Positions 10,274-21,108 of a stretch of DNA of 40,074 nt are shown here, one piece after another (the stretch's first letter is position 1; each line of letters starts with the position of its first letter). Made by a program: the position numbers and the translations under genes. Location of the stretch: contig VMRY01000068.1 of assembly GCA_007713595.1 (NCBI GenBank), positions 1-40,074 on the forward strand. The letters are read 5' to 3'. The DNA is from Sedimenticola thiotaurini. GTDB taxonomy: Bacteria > Pseudomonadota > Gammaproteobacteria > Chromatiales > Chromatiaceae. Under the pieces are notes generated by a model that had not been told where the DNA came from, did not search any database, and was given only the letters and a program-made list of their open reading frames with translations.

Positions 10274-11542
10274 TCAGCCAACCATGCATTTCTTATGTTC
10301 GATGTGATATTCAAACTCATCACGGAAGTGCTTCAGCATTCCTTGTACCGGCAGGGCTGCCGCATCACCCAGCGCACAGATCGTACGACCGGCAATCTTC
10401 TGCGTGACATCATCCAGTAACGCCAGGTCTTCTGGACGTCCCTCGCCTCGCTCTATTCGACTTACCACGCGATAAAGCCAGCCCGTGCCTTCACGGCATG
10501 GCGTACACTGTCCGCAGGACTCTTCGTAGTAGAAGTAGGACATCCGCTCAAGGACTTTTACCATGCAGTTGGTGTCATCTAGCACAATGACCGCACCAGA
10601 TCCCAACATCGAGCCTGCCTTGGCTATTGCATCGTAATCCATGGTCAGATCCATCATCTGATCACCTGGAATAATCGGTGCGGACGAACCACCAGGGATT
10701 ACTGCTTTGATCTTGCGACCATCTTTCATACCGCCCGCCATTTCCAGCAGTTCGGAGAAAGGTGTACCAAGCGGGATCTCGAACACGCCTGGATTATTCA
10801 GATTTCCGGAGATGGAAAACAGCTTGGAACCACCGCTATTTTCAACGCCCAGCTGTTTGAACCACTCACCACCTTTTTCCATGATGACAGGAATAGATGC
10901 CAGTGATTCAGTGTTATTAATAATAGTGGGTCGACCATAGAGACCAAAGTGAGCAGGGAAAGGCGGCTTATAACGCGGCTGCCCTTTCTTCCCTTCAATC
11001 GACTCCAGTAGTGCGGTCTCTTCACCGCAGACATAGGCGCCACCACCCAAATGGGAATGGAGTTGGAAATCGAATCCAGAGCCGAGGATATTGCTACCCA
11101 GAAAACCGGCTGCACGCGCCTCTTCGAGAGCGGCCTCGAAGCGTTCGTAGGGTTCCCAGAACTCGCCGCGAATATAGTTATAGCCTACAGTTGCGCCGAT
11201 AGCGTAACCCGCAATGATCATACCCTCTACCAGCTGATGAGGGTTATAGCGCAGGATGTCGCGATCCTTGAATGTACCCGGCTCACCTTCGTCCGAGTTA
11301 CAGACAACATACTTCTGACCCGGTGCATTACGTGAGATAAAACTCCATTTAAGACCGGTAGGAAAACCTGCACCACCTCGACCACGTAAACCAGAAGACT
11401 TAACCTCTTCAATCACCTGCTCGGGTGGAATTTTCTCCTGGAGGATCTTTTTTAGCGCAGAATAGCCACCACGACTCTGATAGGTTTCCATCAGCCAGGG
11501 GCGCTCAAGATCATTATTTCTAAGACAGACTTCATTCGCCAT
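10274..11542 (-). CDS. nuoF: NADH-quinone oxidoreductase subunit F (NADH/FMN binding)
   Basis: Electron-input subunit of complex I: it binds NADH and FMN and carries cluster N3. The 422-residue protein has the glycine-rich FMN/NADH motif RGRGGAGF at residues 53-60. The [4Fe-4S] ligands are C343, C346, C349 (SCGQCTPC) and C389. A GGAG Shine-Dalgarno precedes the ATG by about 9 nt. The gene follows nuoE by 5 nt, and NuoE and NuoF form the dehydrogenase tip together with NuoG. Confidence 0.98.
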   Translation of the reverse strand: MANEVCLRNNDLERPWLMETYQSRGGYSALKKILQEKIPPEQVIEEVKSSGLRGRGGAGFPTGLKWSFISRNAPGQKYVVCNSDEGEPGTFKDRDILRYNPHQLVEGMIIAGYAIGATVGYNYIRGEFWEPYERFEAALEEARAAGFLGSNILGSGFDFQLHSHLGGGAYVCGEETALLESIEGKKGQPRYKPPFPAHFGLYGRPTIINNTESLASIPVIMEKGGEWFKQLGVENSGGSKLFSISGNLNNPGVFEIPLGTPFSELLEMAGGMKDGRKIKAVIPGGSSAPIIPGDQMMDLTMDYDAIAKAGSMLGSGAVIVLDDTNCMVKVLERMSYFYYEESCGQCTPCREGTGWLYRVVSRIERGEGRPEDLALLDDVTQKIAGRTICALGDAAALPVQGMLKHFRDEFEYHIEHKKCMVG

Positions 11543-11547
11543 ATTGC

Positions 11548-12078
11548 TTACTCCAGTCCATCCAGAATGGAATCGACCAGCTCAGGCGTCAGATTCTCAT
11601 AATATTTGGTACCAATCTGGAACATGGGTGCGCCACCACAGGCACCAAGGCACTCAACCTCTTTCAGGGAGTACTTGCCATCTTCCGTAACCTCACCCAG
11701 TTTGATACCGAGCTTTTTCTCCATGTGTTCCACGATCTTGTCTGAGCCATTGATCATGCAGGAGACATTTGTACAGACGCAGACTTTATGTTTGCCGACC
11801 TTCTTGTGTTCATACATTGAGTAGAAAGTGGCAACTTCATAGACCGCAATTGGAGGCATATCCAGATAAGCTGCGACCTGATCCATCAGCTCCTGCGTCA
11901 GGTAACCACCATTCTCATCCTGTACGATGCGCAATGCAGCCATCACGGCAGATTGCTGCCAACCTTCCGGATATTTAGCAATCCAGGTATCAATCTCCGC
12001 CCTTACCTTTTCAGAGAACAGGCGTTCCTTATTCTCTGACGGCTTTACGGTTGTCATTGGTAGATTCTTGAAACCCAT
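11548..12078 (-). CDS. nuoE: NADH-quinone oxidoreductase subunit E ([2Fe-2S])
   Basis: Thioredoxin-fold subunit of complex I carrying the off-pathway [2Fe-2S] cluster N1a. Ligands are visible as C102-x4-C107 and C143-x3-C147. The 176-residue length is normal, with the helical N-terminal domain in residues 15-95. Its ATG overlaps the nuoD stop by one base (TGATG), so translation is probably coupled. A second ATG at codon 8 is possible, but the overlap favours the first. Confidence 0.97.
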   Translation of the reverse strand: MGFKNLPMTTVKPSENKERLFSEKVRAEIDTWIAKYPEGWQQSAVMAALRIVQDENGGYLTQELMDQVAAYLDMPPIAVYEVATFYSMYEHKKVGKHKVCVCTNVSCMINGSDKIVEHMEKKLGIKLGEVTEDGKYSLKEVECLGACGGAPMFQIGTKYYENLTPELVDSILDGLE

Positions 12079-13331
12079 CAGCGATCAATCTCCCCGAATA
12101 CAACATCCATGGTGCCGATAACAGCAACCACGTCGGCCAACATATGCCCACTCACCATCTCATCCATTGCCGCAAGATGGGCAAATCCGGGAGCACGAAT
12201 TTTCAAACGGAATGGCTTATTGGCACCGTCAGAAACCACATAACAGCCAAACTCTCCCTTCGGTGCCTCGACAGCAGCATAGGCTTCACCCGCTGGTGGA
12301 CAATAGCCCTCAGTAAACAGTTTGAAATGGTGAATCAGACTCTCCATATCACCTTTCATATTGTCCCGAGAAGGAGGAGATACCTTGTGATCTTCAACGA
12401 TCACCGGGCCATTATTTTCACGTAGCCACTGAACACACTGTTTTATAATGCGATTTGACTGACGCATCTCTTCAACACGTACCAGATAACGATCATAGCA
12501 ATCGCCATTGACACCCACTGGAATATCAAAATCGACCCGATCATAGGCCGCATACGGCTGCTTCTTTCGCAGATCCCAGGCCAAACCTGACCCCCGTATC
12601 ATAGGCCCCGTGAAGCAGAGCTGCTTGGCCCGCTCAGGGGTAACCACACCAATACCGACAGTCCGCTGTTTCCAGATACGGTTGTCGGTCAACAGGGTCT
12701 CATACTCATCCACCAGACCTGGAAAACGATTGGTAAAATCATCAATGAAATCAAGCAATGAGCCTTGACGCGTTTCATTTTTACGCGCGATATCAGCATC
12801 GCTGCGGAACTGGTTATTGGCATAGCGTGGCATGACATCGGGCAAGTCACGGTAGACACCGCCTACTCGATAATAGGCCGCGTGCATACGAGCGCCTGAG
12901 ACCGCCTCGTAGCAGTCCATCAAATCCTCACGCTCTCTAAATGCATAGAGGAATACGGTCATGGCGCCCACATCAAGCGCATGAGTACCCAACCACATAA
13001 GGTGGTTCAGGATACGGGTAATCTCATCAAACATGGTACGGATGTACTTGGCACGCAGTGGCACATCCAAATCCAGCAACTTCTCAACCGCCATTACATA
13101 ACCATGTTCACTACACATCATGGATACGTAATCAAGACGATCCATGTACGGTATGCTTTGGTTAAACGGTTTAGATTCAGCCAACTTCTCTGTCGCTCGG
13201 TGCAGCAATCCGATATGTGGATCAGCACGCTCGATCACCTCACCATCCATTTCGAGGACAAGACGCAATACGCCATGTGCCGCTGGATGCTGCGGACCAA
13301 AGTTGAGTGTGTAATTACGAATCTCAGGCAT
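12078..13331 (-). CDS. nuoD: NADH-quinone oxidoreductase subunit D
   Basis: The 49-kDa-type subunit of complex I, which forms the quinone-headgroup site with NuoB. With the start at 13331 the product is 417 residues, the usual family length, and begins [20 protein letters not shown]. The longer reading from 13352 adds seven residues without family support. The His loop (H15, H19) and the PYMDRLDY stretch (residues 61-68), which contribute to the quinone pocket, are intact. The start lies inside the end of nuoC (8-nt overlap). NuoC and NuoD are separate here, not fused as in E. coli. Confidence 0.96.
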   Translation of the reverse strand: MPEIRNYTLNFGPQHPAAHGVLRLVLEMDGEVIERADPHIGLLHRATEKLAESKPFNQSIPYMDRLDYVSMMCSEHGYVMAVEKLLDLDVPLRAKYIRTMFDEITRILNHLMWLGTHALDVGAMTVFLYAFREREDLMDCYEAVSGARMHAAYYRVGGVYRDLPDVMPRYANNQFRSDADIARKNETRQGSLLDFIDDFTNRFPGLVDEYETLLTDNRIWKQRTVGIGVVTPERAKQLCFTGPMIRGSGLAWDLRKKQPYAAYDRVDFDIPVGVNGDCYDRYLVRVEEMRQSNRIIKQCVQWLRENNGPVIVEDHKVSPPSRDNMKGDMESLIHHFKLFTEGYCPPAGEAYAAVEAPKGEFGCYVVSDGANKPFRLKIRAPGFAHLAAMDEMVSGHMLADVVAVIGTMDVVFGEIDR

Positions 13332-14049
13332 CAGTGGAGTCCTGCTCTTCAATACTTGCAGACTGGAAACGGTTATCCTCGCGGATTACCCTTGGTACGA
13401 GCACGCGGGGATCAAGCGTAACTGGCTCATAAACTACCCGCCCCTGCTCAGCGTCGTAACGCATCTGGACAGTGCCCTCAAGGGGGAAGTCCTTACGGAA
13501 GGGATGACCTACAAAACCGTAGTCAGTCAGAATTCTGCGCAGATCGGGATGGCCACTGAACATAATTCCATAGAGATCGAAGGCTTCACGCTCAAACCAG
13601 TCAGCGCCACGCCAGATACCAACTACTGAATCAACAATCGGTTGGGCTGCATCCACGAATACGCGTACGCGCAGTCGCTGATTGTTTGCCATAGAGAGCA
13701 GATGATAAACCACCGCAAAACGGTCATTCTCTCCACGGACGGAAACATCGATGTCATAGCGATCCACCCCACGACAGAAACCAGACTCAGAGGCCTGCTT
13801 GGTTACCCACTCTGATTCGCCATAGCCGGCATAATCAATACCACATGCATCGATCAACTCTTCAAACAGAAAAAGCTCATCATCCCGCAGTTCCGTTGCG
13901 ATTGCGGTCAGCTGCTCCCGCGGGACCACCATGGTGACTTCGCCCAATGCTTGAGTTACCACACAACCTTTACTCGCATACCGATTAGCCAGGTTAGCCT
14001 GAAGCGTATCATGCCGTTGTTGTGATTTCGTCTTGACTGTCTCGTTCAT
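13324..14049 (-). CDS. nuoC: NADH-quinone oxidoreductase subunit C
   Basis: The 30-kDa-type peripheral-arm subunit of complex I, without redox cofactor. The 241-residue protein carries the signature [20 protein letters not shown] around residues 153-172, followed by [17 protein letters not shown]. It is somewhat longer than typical because of about 20 extra hydrophilic N-terminal residues and a 25-residue acidic tail. It is 13 nt downstream of nuoB and overlaps nuoD. Confidence 0.96.
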   Translation of the reverse strand: MNETVKTKSQQRHDTLQANLANRYASKGCVVTQALGEVTMVVPREQLTAIATELRDDELFLFEELIDACGIDYAGYGESEWVTKQASESGFCRGVDRYDIDVSVRGENDRFAVVYHLLSMANNQRLRVRVFVDAAQPIVDSVVGIWRGADWFEREAFDLYGIMFSGHPDLRRILTDYGFVGHPFRKDFPLEGTVQMRYDAEQGRVVYEPVTLDPRVLVPRVIREDNRFQSASIEEQDSTDA

Positions 14050-14062
14050 GAATCTGACTCAC

Positions 14063-14545
14063 CTAGTCCTGACGTGCAATAGTGCTGGTACGTTTAATCT
14101 TTTCCTGCAACTGAATAATGCCATACAGCAGTGCCTCTGCTGTTGGCGGGCAGCCTGGAACATAGATATCTACCGGGACGATTCGATCGCAACCACGTAC
14201 TACCGAGTATGAATAGTGGTAATAGCCACCACCATTGGCGCAGGAACCCATGGAGATTACCCAACGGGGTTCAGCCATCTGGTCATAAACCTTACGCAAC
14301 GCAGGGGCCATTTTATTAACCAGGGTACCGGCCACAATCATCACATCTGACTGTCGTGGACTGGGCCTAAAGATAATCCCAAATCGATCCATGTCATAAC
14401 GCGCAGCCGCCGCATGCATCATCTCAACCGCGCAGCATGCCAAGCCGAAAGTCATTGGCCAGAGTGAGCCCGTACGAGCCCAGTTGATCAGCTTATCGGC
14501 GCTTGTGGTGATGACACCCTTTTCAAGTATGCCTTCTACTCCCAT
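14063..14545 (-). CDS. nuoB: NADH-quinone oxidoreductase subunit B (cluster N2)
   Basis: Peripheral subunit of complex I that holds the terminal [4Fe-4S] cluster N2, the direct quinone reductant. Numbered from the chosen start, the ligands are the tandem C37-C38, C102 and C132, in the contexts [19 protein letters not shown] and VPGCPP. I chose the ATG at 14545, which gives the family N-terminus [10 protein letters not shown] and 160 residues and places AAAGGGG upstream. An upstream in-frame ATG at 14566 would add seven residues. The start overlaps the end of nuoA by 10 nt. Confidence 0.97.
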   Translation of the reverse strand: MGVEGILEKGVITTSADKLINWARTGSLWPMTFGLACCAVEMMHAAAARYDMDRFGIIFRPSPRQSDVMIVAGTLVNKMAPALRKVYDQMAEPRWVISMGSCANGGGYYHYSYSVVRGCDRIVPVDIYVPGCPPTAEALLYGIIQLQEKIKRTSTIARQD

Positions 14546-14892
14546 TCCAGGGCCCCTTTCTTCCACTCATAGATAAACCCGACAACCAGCACACCAAGAA
14601 AGATGGTCATGGCGACAAAACCAACCATACCAATCTTGTCGAGGACAATGGCCCAAGGGAAAAGAAATGCGATCTCAAGATCGAAGATGATAAACAGAAT
14701 GGCAACGAGGTAGTATCTGACGTCGAATTTCATTCGGGCATCTTCAAATGCCTCGAATCCACACTCGTAGGGGGATAGCTTCTCATCATCCGGACGTCTT
14801 GTGCCAAGTACAAAACCCAGTGACACCATGACAACACCTACAATGAGGCCAACACCAATAAAAACCAGAACGGGTAGATAATTCTCTAACAT
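14536..14892 (-). CDS. nuoA: NADH-quinone oxidoreductase subunit A
   Basis: First gene of the nuo operon and a small membrane subunit of complex I. The 118-residue protein has three transmembrane helices. The conserved cytosolic loop [20 protein letters not shown] at residues 42-61, which borders the quinone site, is followed by the [11 protein letters not shown] motif around residues 69-79. A GAGAAGGG-like ribosome site lies about 10 nt upstream of the ATG. A promoter is visible 70-95 nt upstream. Confidence 0.97.
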   Translation of the reverse strand: MLENYLPVLVFIGVGLIVGVVMVSLGFVLGTRRPDDEKLSPYECGFEAFEDARMKFDVRYYLVAILFIIFDLEIAFLFPWAIVLDKIGMVGFVAMTIFLGVLVVGFIYEWKKGALEWE

Positions 14893-14959
14893 GTGCTCTT
14901 CGCCCTTCTCACCGGGTTCTCATTATTAGTGGTCCCAGCCGTGAGTTTAACGGAGCGAA

Positions 14960-14988
14960 ATGGTAGAGCAGCAAGAGTGATCTGTCAA
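14960..14988 (-). promoter_or_regulatory. Promoter of the nuo operon
   Basis: On the minus strand, a consensus -35 TTGACA (14983-14988), exactly 17 bp of spacer and -10 TACCAT (14960-14965). The predicted start gives a leader of roughly 60 nt before nuoA. It lies between the secG/tRNA-Leu terminator and nuoA, so nuo is an independent transcription unit. No obvious operator palindrome was seen around it. Confidence 0.7.
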
Positions 14989-15044
14989 GCTTATAGCGAT
15001 AATAAAAAACTTTATAATCAGCTACTTATGTTTGATTTTCCTCA

Positions 15045-15079
15045 CAAAAAACGGCATCACCCTCACGGGTGACACCGTT
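15045..15079 (-). terminator. Terminator after tRNA-Leu
   Basis: On the minus strand, a 12-bp stem with two G-U pairs (15068-15079 with 15051-15062), a 5-nt loop, then TTTTTT. It lies 11 nt past the tRNA-Leu 3' end and ends the tpiA-secG-tRNA-Leu transcript before the nuo promoter. Confidence 0.75.
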
Positions 15080-15089
15080 CTTTGTTATA

Positions 15090-15174
15090 TGGTGCCGATG
15101 GCCGGATTTGAACCGGCACGGCTTGCGCCACTACCCCCTCAAGATAGCGTGTCTACCAATTTCACCACATCGGC
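15090..15174 (-). tRNA. tRNA-Leu (GAG)
   Basis: An 85-nt class II tRNA with encoded CCA. The acceptor stem GCCGAUG/CAUCGGC pairs fully. The anticodon arm CUAUC-UUGAGGG-GGUAG gives anticodon GAG, and a long variable arm is present. It closely resembles E. coli leuU. It starts 32 nt after the secG stop without an intervening promoter, so it is probably processed from the secG transcript, an arrangement common in gammaproteobacteria. Confidence 0.97.
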
Positions 15175-15206
15175 ATTTGGGGAATTATACCCCATGTCTT
15201 GCTAAT

Positions 15207-15608
15207 TTATTCTGTTGCTTTTGGCTTCTCTTCGTTGCTATTAACCATCGGCACAGCCGAAGTGGTCTCTGGCGTCGTACCTGGAATTGTGGGCACTTCA
15301 GAGACTGGTGCAGGTGCAGTTGCAGGGATTTCTATCGCTGGCTTCTGATCCTCGATAATCAGAGCGGGCCGCTCAACAGACTGCATGGCATACCAGGCCA
15401 TTGCGAGACTGGTGATGAAAAACAGCGTTGCAAGTACCGCCGTTGCGCGACTCAGGAAATTAGCAGAACCGGCGGCACCAAAAACCGTTCCAGAGGAGCC
15501 CGACCCAAAGGCCGCACCCGCATCGGCACCCTTGCCGTGCTGCATCAGCACGAGGCCAATGACACCAATCGCAAGGAAAAGATGAACTACAACCAGAACT
15601 GTATGCAT
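15207..15608 (-). CDS. secG: Preprotein translocase subunit SecG
   Basis: Accessory membrane subunit of the SecYEG channel in the inner membrane. Two hydrophobic helices are visible (residues 2-21 and about 53-73). Between them is the family's glycine-rich loop with LMQHGKGADAGAAFGSGSSG. The C-terminal 55 residues are low-complexity, Pro/Thr/Glu/Val-rich and poorly conserved. At 133 residues the size is normal for non-enterobacterial SecG. It lies downstream of tpiA and upstream of tRNA-Leu, the standard gene order. Confidence 0.95.
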   Translation of the reverse strand: MHTVLVVVHLFLAIGVIGLVLMQHGKGADAGAAFGSGSSGTVFGAAGSANFLSRATAVLATLFFITSLAMAWYAMQSVERPALIIEDQKPAIEIPATAPAPVSEVPTIPGTTPETTSAVPMVNSNEEKPKATE

Positions 15609-15774
15609 TCGGTTTTCCGTTTTATACCTGGAAAATTAAAGCGCGCATTGTACATGATGCAGATGCGATAAAGAAGTCACATACACGCCAATTTTGTTTT
15701 TTTTGGGATTTTTTTCTGAAAAATAACCGGACGAACATCCCAATGAATCGAGCAAACCCGCTTTTTCGGCAGAA

Positions 15775-16527
15775 TTAATTGGCTGCCGTACAGATTCCGA
15801 GGAAATCACCTGCTTTTAGCGAAGCACCACCGATAAGCCCGCCATCAATATCCGGTTTGGCAATTAATTCCCTGGCATTATCAGGCTTCATACTACCACC
15901 ATAAAGAATGCGTAATCCCTCAGCCACTCCCGCGTCCAAACCCGCCACACGACTGCGAATAAAGGCATGCACATCTTGCGCTTGCTCGGGAGAAGCCGTC
16001 ATGCCGGTACCAATAGCCCAGACAGGCTCATAGGCCACAACACCATCAGCCAGAGCAGCCACGCCCTCAAGATTGATCAGTGCATCCAGCTGCCGGGCAA
16101 CTACCGCCTCGGTTACGCCCTGCTCACGCTCTTCCAGCGTCTCACCTACACAGAGGATAGGGATCAGGCCAGCGGCACGGGCAGCGGCATATTTTTTTGC
16201 CACTGTTTCATCACTTTCACCATGATAGGCACGACGTTCGGAGTGACCGACTATGGCGTATTTGCAACCAAACTCTTTCAGCATCGAAGTGGCTATCTCG
16301 CCAGTATAGGCACCAGACGCCTCAGCTGAAACATCCTGACTACCCCAGGCTACGGCGCTACCCTGTAGCTGCTGCTGAACCGCAGGGAGATAGATCGCGG
16401 GAGCGCACACGGCAACCTCGGCCTGCTTTACGTCACTCATGCCGGCCTTCACGCCCTCTAACAGTAGCTTGATGCTCTCCAGAGAGCCGTTCATTTTCCA
16501 GTTACCTGCAACGAGTGGTCGACGCAT
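15775..16527 (-). CDS. tpiA: Triosephosphate isomerase
   Basis: Interconverts dihydroxyacetone phosphate and glyceraldehyde-3-phosphate in cytoplasmic glycolysis/gluconeogenesis. The chosen ATG at 16527 has AGGAGAT 5 nt upstream and gives 250 residues starting MRRPLVAGNWKMNG. A longer reading from 16569 lacks a good ribosome site. Catalytic residues are all present: K11, H95 in the motif IVGHSERR, and E167 in AYEPVWAIGTG. The phosphate-binding GG motif is near residue 228 (DGGLIGGASL). The gene sits between glmM and secG. Confidence 0.97.
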   Translation of the reverse strand: MRRPLVAGNWKMNGSLESIKLLLEGVKAGMSDVKQAEVAVCAPAIYLPAVQQQLQGSAVAWGSQDVSAEASGAYTGEIATSMLKEFGCKYAIVGHSERRAYHGESDETVAKKYAAARAAGLIPILCVGETLEEREQGVTEAVVARQLDALINLEGVAALADGVVAYEPVWAIGTGMTASPEQAQDVHAFIRSRVAGLDAGVAEGLRILYGGSMKPDNARELIAKPDIDGGLIGGASLKAGDFLGICTAAN

Positions 16528-16602
16528 TGATATCTCCTGACAACCTGCCTTCAAAGTATGACTATCCATGGGGAGAGATCCCTATGGATTAATGAACCAA
16601 AA

Positions 16603-16631
16603 AGTCTATCCACCGGATGAGGTGAAATCAA
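16603..16631 (-). promoter_or_regulatory. Possible promoter upstream of tpiA
   Basis: On the minus strand, TTGATT (16626-16631), a 17-bp spacer and TAGACT (16603-16608), each 4 of 6 to consensus. It lies in the 151-bp gap between glmM and tpiA, about 76 nt before the tpiA start. Read-through from glmM is also possible. Confidence 0.35.
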
Positions 16632-16678
16632 ATTAGGAAAAAGTATAGATGGGATCAATTATGCCTATGCTTAAGTCT

Positions 16679-18055
16679 CTAGACGGATGCGACCTGCCTG
16701 TTATCCGACTCTCCTGACACCATCGTCTCCAGCAGATTGGCAATCCGGCTGGCCATGGCCATTATCTGTTCGGCATCACGCCCTTCAACAGTCACTCGAA
16801 TCAACGGTTCGGTACCGGAGGGACGCAGCAAAACGCGACCAGTATCAGCCAGCTCTGTCGCAACCGAATCAACCGAATCCTGCACTGCTTGCGCTTTCAT
16901 CAAGTCTGCTGCATTGGCAGAACCCAATTTGACGTTAAGGGTGACCTGGGGATACTTCAGGTAGCCATCGCGTAACTCATGGAGAGATCGACCACTTTTC
17001 ACCACCTCTGCAAGCACCTGCAGAGCAGAGATAATGCCGTCACCCGTAGTTGTTCTATCCAGACAGATAATATGCCCAGAGGGCTCACCGCCGAGTGACC
17101 AGCGCTCAATCTGCAGGCGTTCCAGGATATAGCGATCCCCCACATCCGTACGCACCAGGTCGATGCCGTGCTGATTGAGCGCATGCTCAAGGCCGAAATT
17201 GGTCATCTTGGTACCTACAACCCCACCATCCAGCACACCACGTCGCAGGCGGGAGCAGGCGATGATATAGAGGATATCATCACCATCCAGCACTTCACCC
17301 AAGGCATCCACCATGATCAGGCGATCGCCATCTCCATCAAGCGCAATACCCAGATCAGCCTTATGCTCGAGAACAGCCTTTTGGATTGTGCCAATATGGG
17401 TAGAACCCACACCCGCATTAATATTCAGGCCATTCGGCTCGGCGCCAATCGCGATGACTTCTGCACCCAGCTCCTGAAGAACATGCGGTGCAATATGGTA
17501 AGTGGCTCCGTGGGCACAATCTACAACCATCTTCAGCCCCTTGAAACTCATGGTCCAGGGGATAGTGCTTTTACAGAATTCGATATAGCGACCCGGCGCA
17601 TCACTCACGCGATAGGCCTTTCCGAGGTACTCTGATGCCACTGTCGTCATCGGCTTATCGAGCTCACGCTCTATCGCCAACTCAACCTCATCCGGGAGCT
17701 TCTTACCCTCAGAAGAGAAGAATTTAATGCCGTTATCACAGTGGGGATTATGCGAGGCGCTGATTACAATACCCGCCTGGGCATGCAAGGTCCGCGTTAG
17801 ATAGGCAATTCCAGGCGTTGGCATAGGCCCAAGCAGATGGATGTCTACCCCCGCCGCGACCAATCCCGCCTCAAGTGCTGACTCGAACAAATAGCCGGAA
17901 ATCCGGGTATCCTTGCCGATGAGCACCTTACTGCCCTTGCCATTACCCAATACCCGGCCAGCGGCCCAGCCCAGTCGCATGACAAATTCAGGCGTTATTT
18001 TCCCTTCGCCCACACGGCCTCGAATACCATCTGTTCCAAAATATTTTCGCTTCAA
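16679..18055 (-). CDS. glmM: Phosphoglucosamine mutase
   Basis: Converts glucosamine-6-phosphate to glucosamine-1-phosphate for UDP-GlcNAc, peptidoglycan and LPS synthesis. The phosphoserine is S101 in the motif [16 protein letters not shown]. The metal-binding loop is D240-G-D-G-D-R, and the phosphate-binding [11 protein letters not shown] is near the C-terminus. At 458 residues it is about 13 longer than E. coli GlmM, with the extra length at the C-terminus. The start codon is TTG: GAGGG lies 7 nt upstream and the family N-terminus ([10 protein letters not shown]) begins exactly there. A TATAAT sequence at 18097-18102 may be its -10 element, but no good -35 is seen. Confidence 0.97.
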   Translation of the reverse strand: MKRKYFGTDGIRGRVGEGKITPEFVMRLGWAAGRVLGNGKGSKVLIGKDTRISGYLFESALEAGLVAAGVDIHLLGPMPTPGIAYLTRTLHAQAGIVISASHNPHCDNGIKFFSSEGKKLPDEVELAIERELDKPMTTVASEYLGKAYRVSDAPGRYIEFCKSTIPWTMSFKGLKMVVDCAHGATYHIAPHVLQELGAEVIAIGAEPNGLNINAGVGSTHIGTIQKAVLEHKADLGIALDGDGDRLIMVDALGEVLDGDDILYIIACSRLRRGVLDGGVVGTKMTNFGLEHALNQHGIDLVRTDVGDRYILERLQIERWSLGGEPSGHIICLDRTTTGDGIISALQVLAEVVKSGRSLHELRDGYLKYPQVTLNVKLGSANAADLMKAQAVQDSVDSVATELADTGRVLLRPSGTEPLIRVTVEGRDAEQIMAMASRIANLLETMVSGESDNRQVASV

Positions 18056-18171
18056 GGTTTATCCCTCAGACACCGGTATTTAACGATACATCAATGATTA
18101 TAAAGATAGTTTTTTTGACAGAATGCCGTACATCAATGGCACGATTCAGATCTCTTTGGATCACCTGTCCG

Positions 18172-19008
18172 TCAGTTAACACTCATAACCGCATGGGTCA
18201 TACGTATTACATCGGCCGTTGGCTTAATATCATGAGTACGAATAATAGCCGCGCCCCGTTCAATCGCCATCACAGCACAGGCCAGGCCGCCAAACAGACG
18301 CTGGTCTGCTGGCGCATCTCCCAACACTGCACCAATCATTGATTTCCTTGAAATCCCAACAAGTAATGGTAGCTGCAGCTCGCCAAACAGATCCAGGTCA
18401 TGCAGTAGCCGGAGATTGTGTTCCAGGGTTTTACCAAATCCAAATCCAGGATCAAGCAGCAGTCGCTCCCTGGCTATGCCTGCATTGAGGCATACCGCTA
18501 CCCGCTCAGACAGAAACGCCTTCACGTCCGCAACCACATCACGATATTGCGGATCCTGCTGCATCGTTCGGGGCAGTCCCTGCATATGCATCAAACAGAT
18601 CGGCACATTCAACTCTTTCGCAGCGGCCAGTGCACCCTCACCCTGTAACGCCATGACATCATTGATAAGCCCGGCTCCAGCGGCAACAGCTTCACGCATT
18701 ACGATCGCTTTGTTGGTGTCGACTGAGATAGGGACAGGAAGCTCTGCAGCAATGGACTGAATAACTGGAATTACTCTATCCAGCTCCTGCTGCTCTTCAA
18801 CGGCCGGGGCACCGGGGCGGGTAGATTCTCCACCGATATCCAGAATATCCGCCCCTTCAGCCACCATGGTCAGGGCTCGTTTCAGGGCAATATCATGGTG
18901 AATAAAACGACCCCCGTCCGAAAAGGAGTCAGGGGTTACGTTTAATATACCCATCACCTGCGGGCGACTCAGGTCAACAGTTTGCTCGCCACAAACAAGG
19001 CGTGTCAT
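18172..19008 (-). CDS. folP: Dihydropteroate synthase
   Basis: Condenses 6-hydroxymethyl-dihydropterin pyrophosphate with p-aminobenzoate in folate synthesis and is the classic sulfonamide target. The TIM-barrel signatures are intact: MGILNVTPDSFSDGG at residues 19-33 (pyrophosphate loop), DIGGESTRPGA near residues 57-67, and LDPGFGFGK near residues 185-193. The C-terminal GISRKSMIG carries the conserved Arg-Lys. The 278-residue length is normal. It begins 23 nt after ftsH, so the pair is probably one transcript, and it is followed by glmM as in E. coli. Confidence 0.97.
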   Translation of the reverse strand: MTRLVCGEQTVDLSRPQVMGILNVTPDSFSDGGRFIHHDIALKRALTMVAEGADILDIGGESTRPGAPAVEEQQELDRVIPVIQSIAAELPVPISVDTNKAIVMREAVAAGAGLINDVMALQGEGALAAAKELNVPICLMHMQGLPRTMQQDPQYRDVVADVKAFLSERVAVCLNAGIARERLLLDPGFGFGKTLEHNLRLLHDLDLFGELQLPLLVGISRKSMIGAVLGDAPADQRLFGGLACAVMAIERGAAIIRTHDIKPTADVIRMTHAVMSVN

Positions 19009-19031
19009 GGTTTAAATAGCACGGCTCGCAA

Positions 19032-20969
19032 TCAATGCTGCCCTGCTGGTCCACCAATACCGTCAGAGGCATCGCCCTTGGGCTTCTCGGCCTCATCCAC
19101 CTTCAAGCCATCGCCACCGGACTTAGGTTCTGAATCAGATTCATCAATCCAGTCTTTAGGCGGCTGCGGGGGTTTGCCATTCATAATGTCATCAATCTGA
19201 TCACTATCTATGGTTTCATACTTCATCAAGGCCTCTGCCATCAGATGCAGTTTATCCATGTTTTCTTCTAGGATGGCCTTTGCCCGATCATAATTCCGAT
19301 CAATGAACCGATGCACTTCCTCATCAATGGTGTGCGCTGTCTCGTCAGAGACATTTTTGTGCTGAGTCACCGAACGACCGAGGAAAACCTCTTCCTCTTC
19401 CTCGCCATACATCAATGGCCCGAGCTTGTCAGACAATCCCCACTTGGTAACCATGCTCCGGGCAATGGCCGTGGCACGCTGGATATCATTGGAGGCACCC
19501 GTAGTAACCATATCCTTTCCAAACACCAGCTCTTCGGCAACACGTCCACCAAACAGGCTGGAGATCTGACTCTCAAGCGTCTCTTTGCTTTGACTGTAAC
19601 GATCTTCCAGAGGCAGGAACATGGTGACACCCAATGCACGCCCACGCGGGATAATACTCACTTTATAAACAGGATCATGAGAGGGAACCATACGGCCAAC
19701 AATGGCATGGCCAGCCTCATGGAAGGCGGTCAGTTTCTTCTCATCCTCGTTCATCACCATGGACTTGCGCTCAGCACCCATCATGATCTTGTCTTTGGCA
19801 CGCTCCATCTCGATCATTTCGACTAAGCGTTTATTTGCCCGGGCAGCAAACAGGGCCGCCTCATTGACGAGGTTGGCCAGATCAGCACCAGAGAAACCAG
19901 GTGTACCACGGGCAATCAGCGCTGGCTTCACATCATCCGAAGCGGCTACCTTTCGCAGATGTACCTTAAGGATCTGCTCACGACCCCGTACATCTGGCAG
20001 CGGGACCACAACCTGTCGGTCAAAGCGTCCGGGGCGCAACAGAGCGGGATCCAGTACATCCGGTCGGTTAGTGGCTGCAATGACAATAACCCCCTCATTA
20101 CCCTCGAAGCCATCCATCTCAACCAGCAGCTGGTTCAGGGTCTGCTCACGTTCATCATGTCCACCGCCCAAACCGGCACCACGATGACGTCCGACCGCAT
20201 CAATTTCATCGATAAAGATGATGCAGGGGGCATGTTTCTTTGCCTGCTCAAACATATCGCGAACACGGGAGGCACCCACACCAACAAACATCTCTACGAA
20301 ATCAGAGCCGGAGATAGTGAAAAACGGCACCTTTGCCTCGCCAGCAATGGCCTTGGCCAACAGCGTCTTACCCGTACCGGGAGACCCCATCATCAAAACG
20401 CCCTTGGGAATCTTGCCGCCCAGTTTCTGGAATTTTGAGGGATCACGCAGGAATTCGACCATTTCGGTGACCTCTTCCTTGGCCTCTTCCACACCAGCCA
20501 CATCGGCGAACGTCACCTTGACCTGATCTTCACCGAGCATGCGAGCCTTGCTCTTGCCAAATGACATCGCGCCACGGCCAGCGCCACCGCCCTGCATCTG
20601 ACGCATGAAAAAGATCCACAATCCAATAAGGATGAATAGCGGGAACCAGTTGATCAGGATCGTCATCAGGATGGACGGCTTATCAGGCGGTGTCGCTACA
20701 ATCTGCACATTGTTGTTGAGCAGGTCACCCACCAGGCCATCGTCACCCGGGCTGTAGGTCGAGAAGGTGGCCCCAGAAGAGAGCACACCCTTGATCTCAC
20801 GCCCATCAATATTCACTTTCTGCACGGCACCACTCTTCACTTGAGCGATAAAATCAGAATAGGAGAGCGCATTCGTCTGCGTTGTCTGGGAAGAAAAGTT
20901 ATTGAAAACCGACATCAGAACAATCGCGATGATCACCAAGAGAATCAGATTTTTTGCCATATCATTCAA
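19032..20969 (-). CDS. ftsH: ATP-dependent zinc metalloprotease FtsH
   Basis: Membrane-anchored AAA+ protease that degrades misassembled membrane proteins and regulators. Two transmembrane helices flank a periplasmic domain (about residues 5-25 and 107-125). The Walker A reads GSPGTGKT (195-202; family usual GPPGTGKT), followed by IIFIDEID Walker B, the second region of homology, and the zinc site HEAGH (417-421). The C-terminal tail is Gly/Lys/Asp-rich and disordered. I chose the TTG at 20969 because TAGAGGG lies 8 nt upstream and it gives the N-terminus MNDMAKN. An ATG at 20960 (MAKNLIL, as in E. coli) is a close alternative. Confidence 0.97.
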   Translation of the reverse strand: MNDMAKNLILLVIIAIVLMSVFNNFSSQTTQTNALSYSDFIAQVKSGAVQKVNIDGREIKGVLSSGATFSTYSPGDDGLVGDLLNNNVQIVATPPDKPSILMTILINWFPLFILIGLWIFFMRQMQGGGAGRGAMSFGKSKARMLGEDQVKVTFADVAGVEEAKEEVTEMVEFLRDPSKFQKLGGKIPKGVLMMGSPGTGKTLLAKAIAGEAKVPFFTISGSDFVEMFVGVGASRVRDMFEQAKKHAPCIIFIDEIDAVGRHRGAGLGGGHDEREQTLNQLLVEMDGFEGNEGVIVIAATNRPDVLDPALLRPGRFDRQVVVPLPDVRGREQILKVHLRKVAASDDVKPALIARGTPGFSGADLANLVNEAALFAARANKRLVEMIEMERAKDKIMMGAERKSMVMNEDEKKLTAFHEAGHAIVGRMVPSHDPVYKVSIIPRGRALGVTMFLPLEDRYSQSKETLESQISSLFGGRVAEELVFGKDMVTTGASNDIQRATAIARSMVTKWGLSDKLGPLMYGEEEEEVFLGRSVTQHKNVSDETAHTIDEEVHRFIDRNYDRAKAILEENMDKLHLMAEALMKYETIDSDQIDDIMNGKPPQPPKDWIDESDSEPKSGGDGLKVDEAEKPKGDASDGIGGPAGQH

Positions 20970-21108
20970 GGTCAATACCCTCTACTTAACTACCAAAGCC
21001 GAGAAAAAGTTGTCATCTCACTCAGCGCTTTCCGGTCCCACTCCAGTATTGACCTTGGGAACCAGCTTAAATTCAATCGGTTATCACCAAAACGGACAAC
21101 TAACAGTA

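Noticed and set aside
18115-18120. TTGACA on the plus strand between folP and glmM
   Set aside because: No -10 element follows at the right spacing and no plus-strand gene lies downstream.
19032-20969. Walker A of FtsH reading GSPGTGKT as a defect
   Set aside because: The change Pro to Ser is at a non-essential position of the P-loop; the invariant G, K and T are kept.
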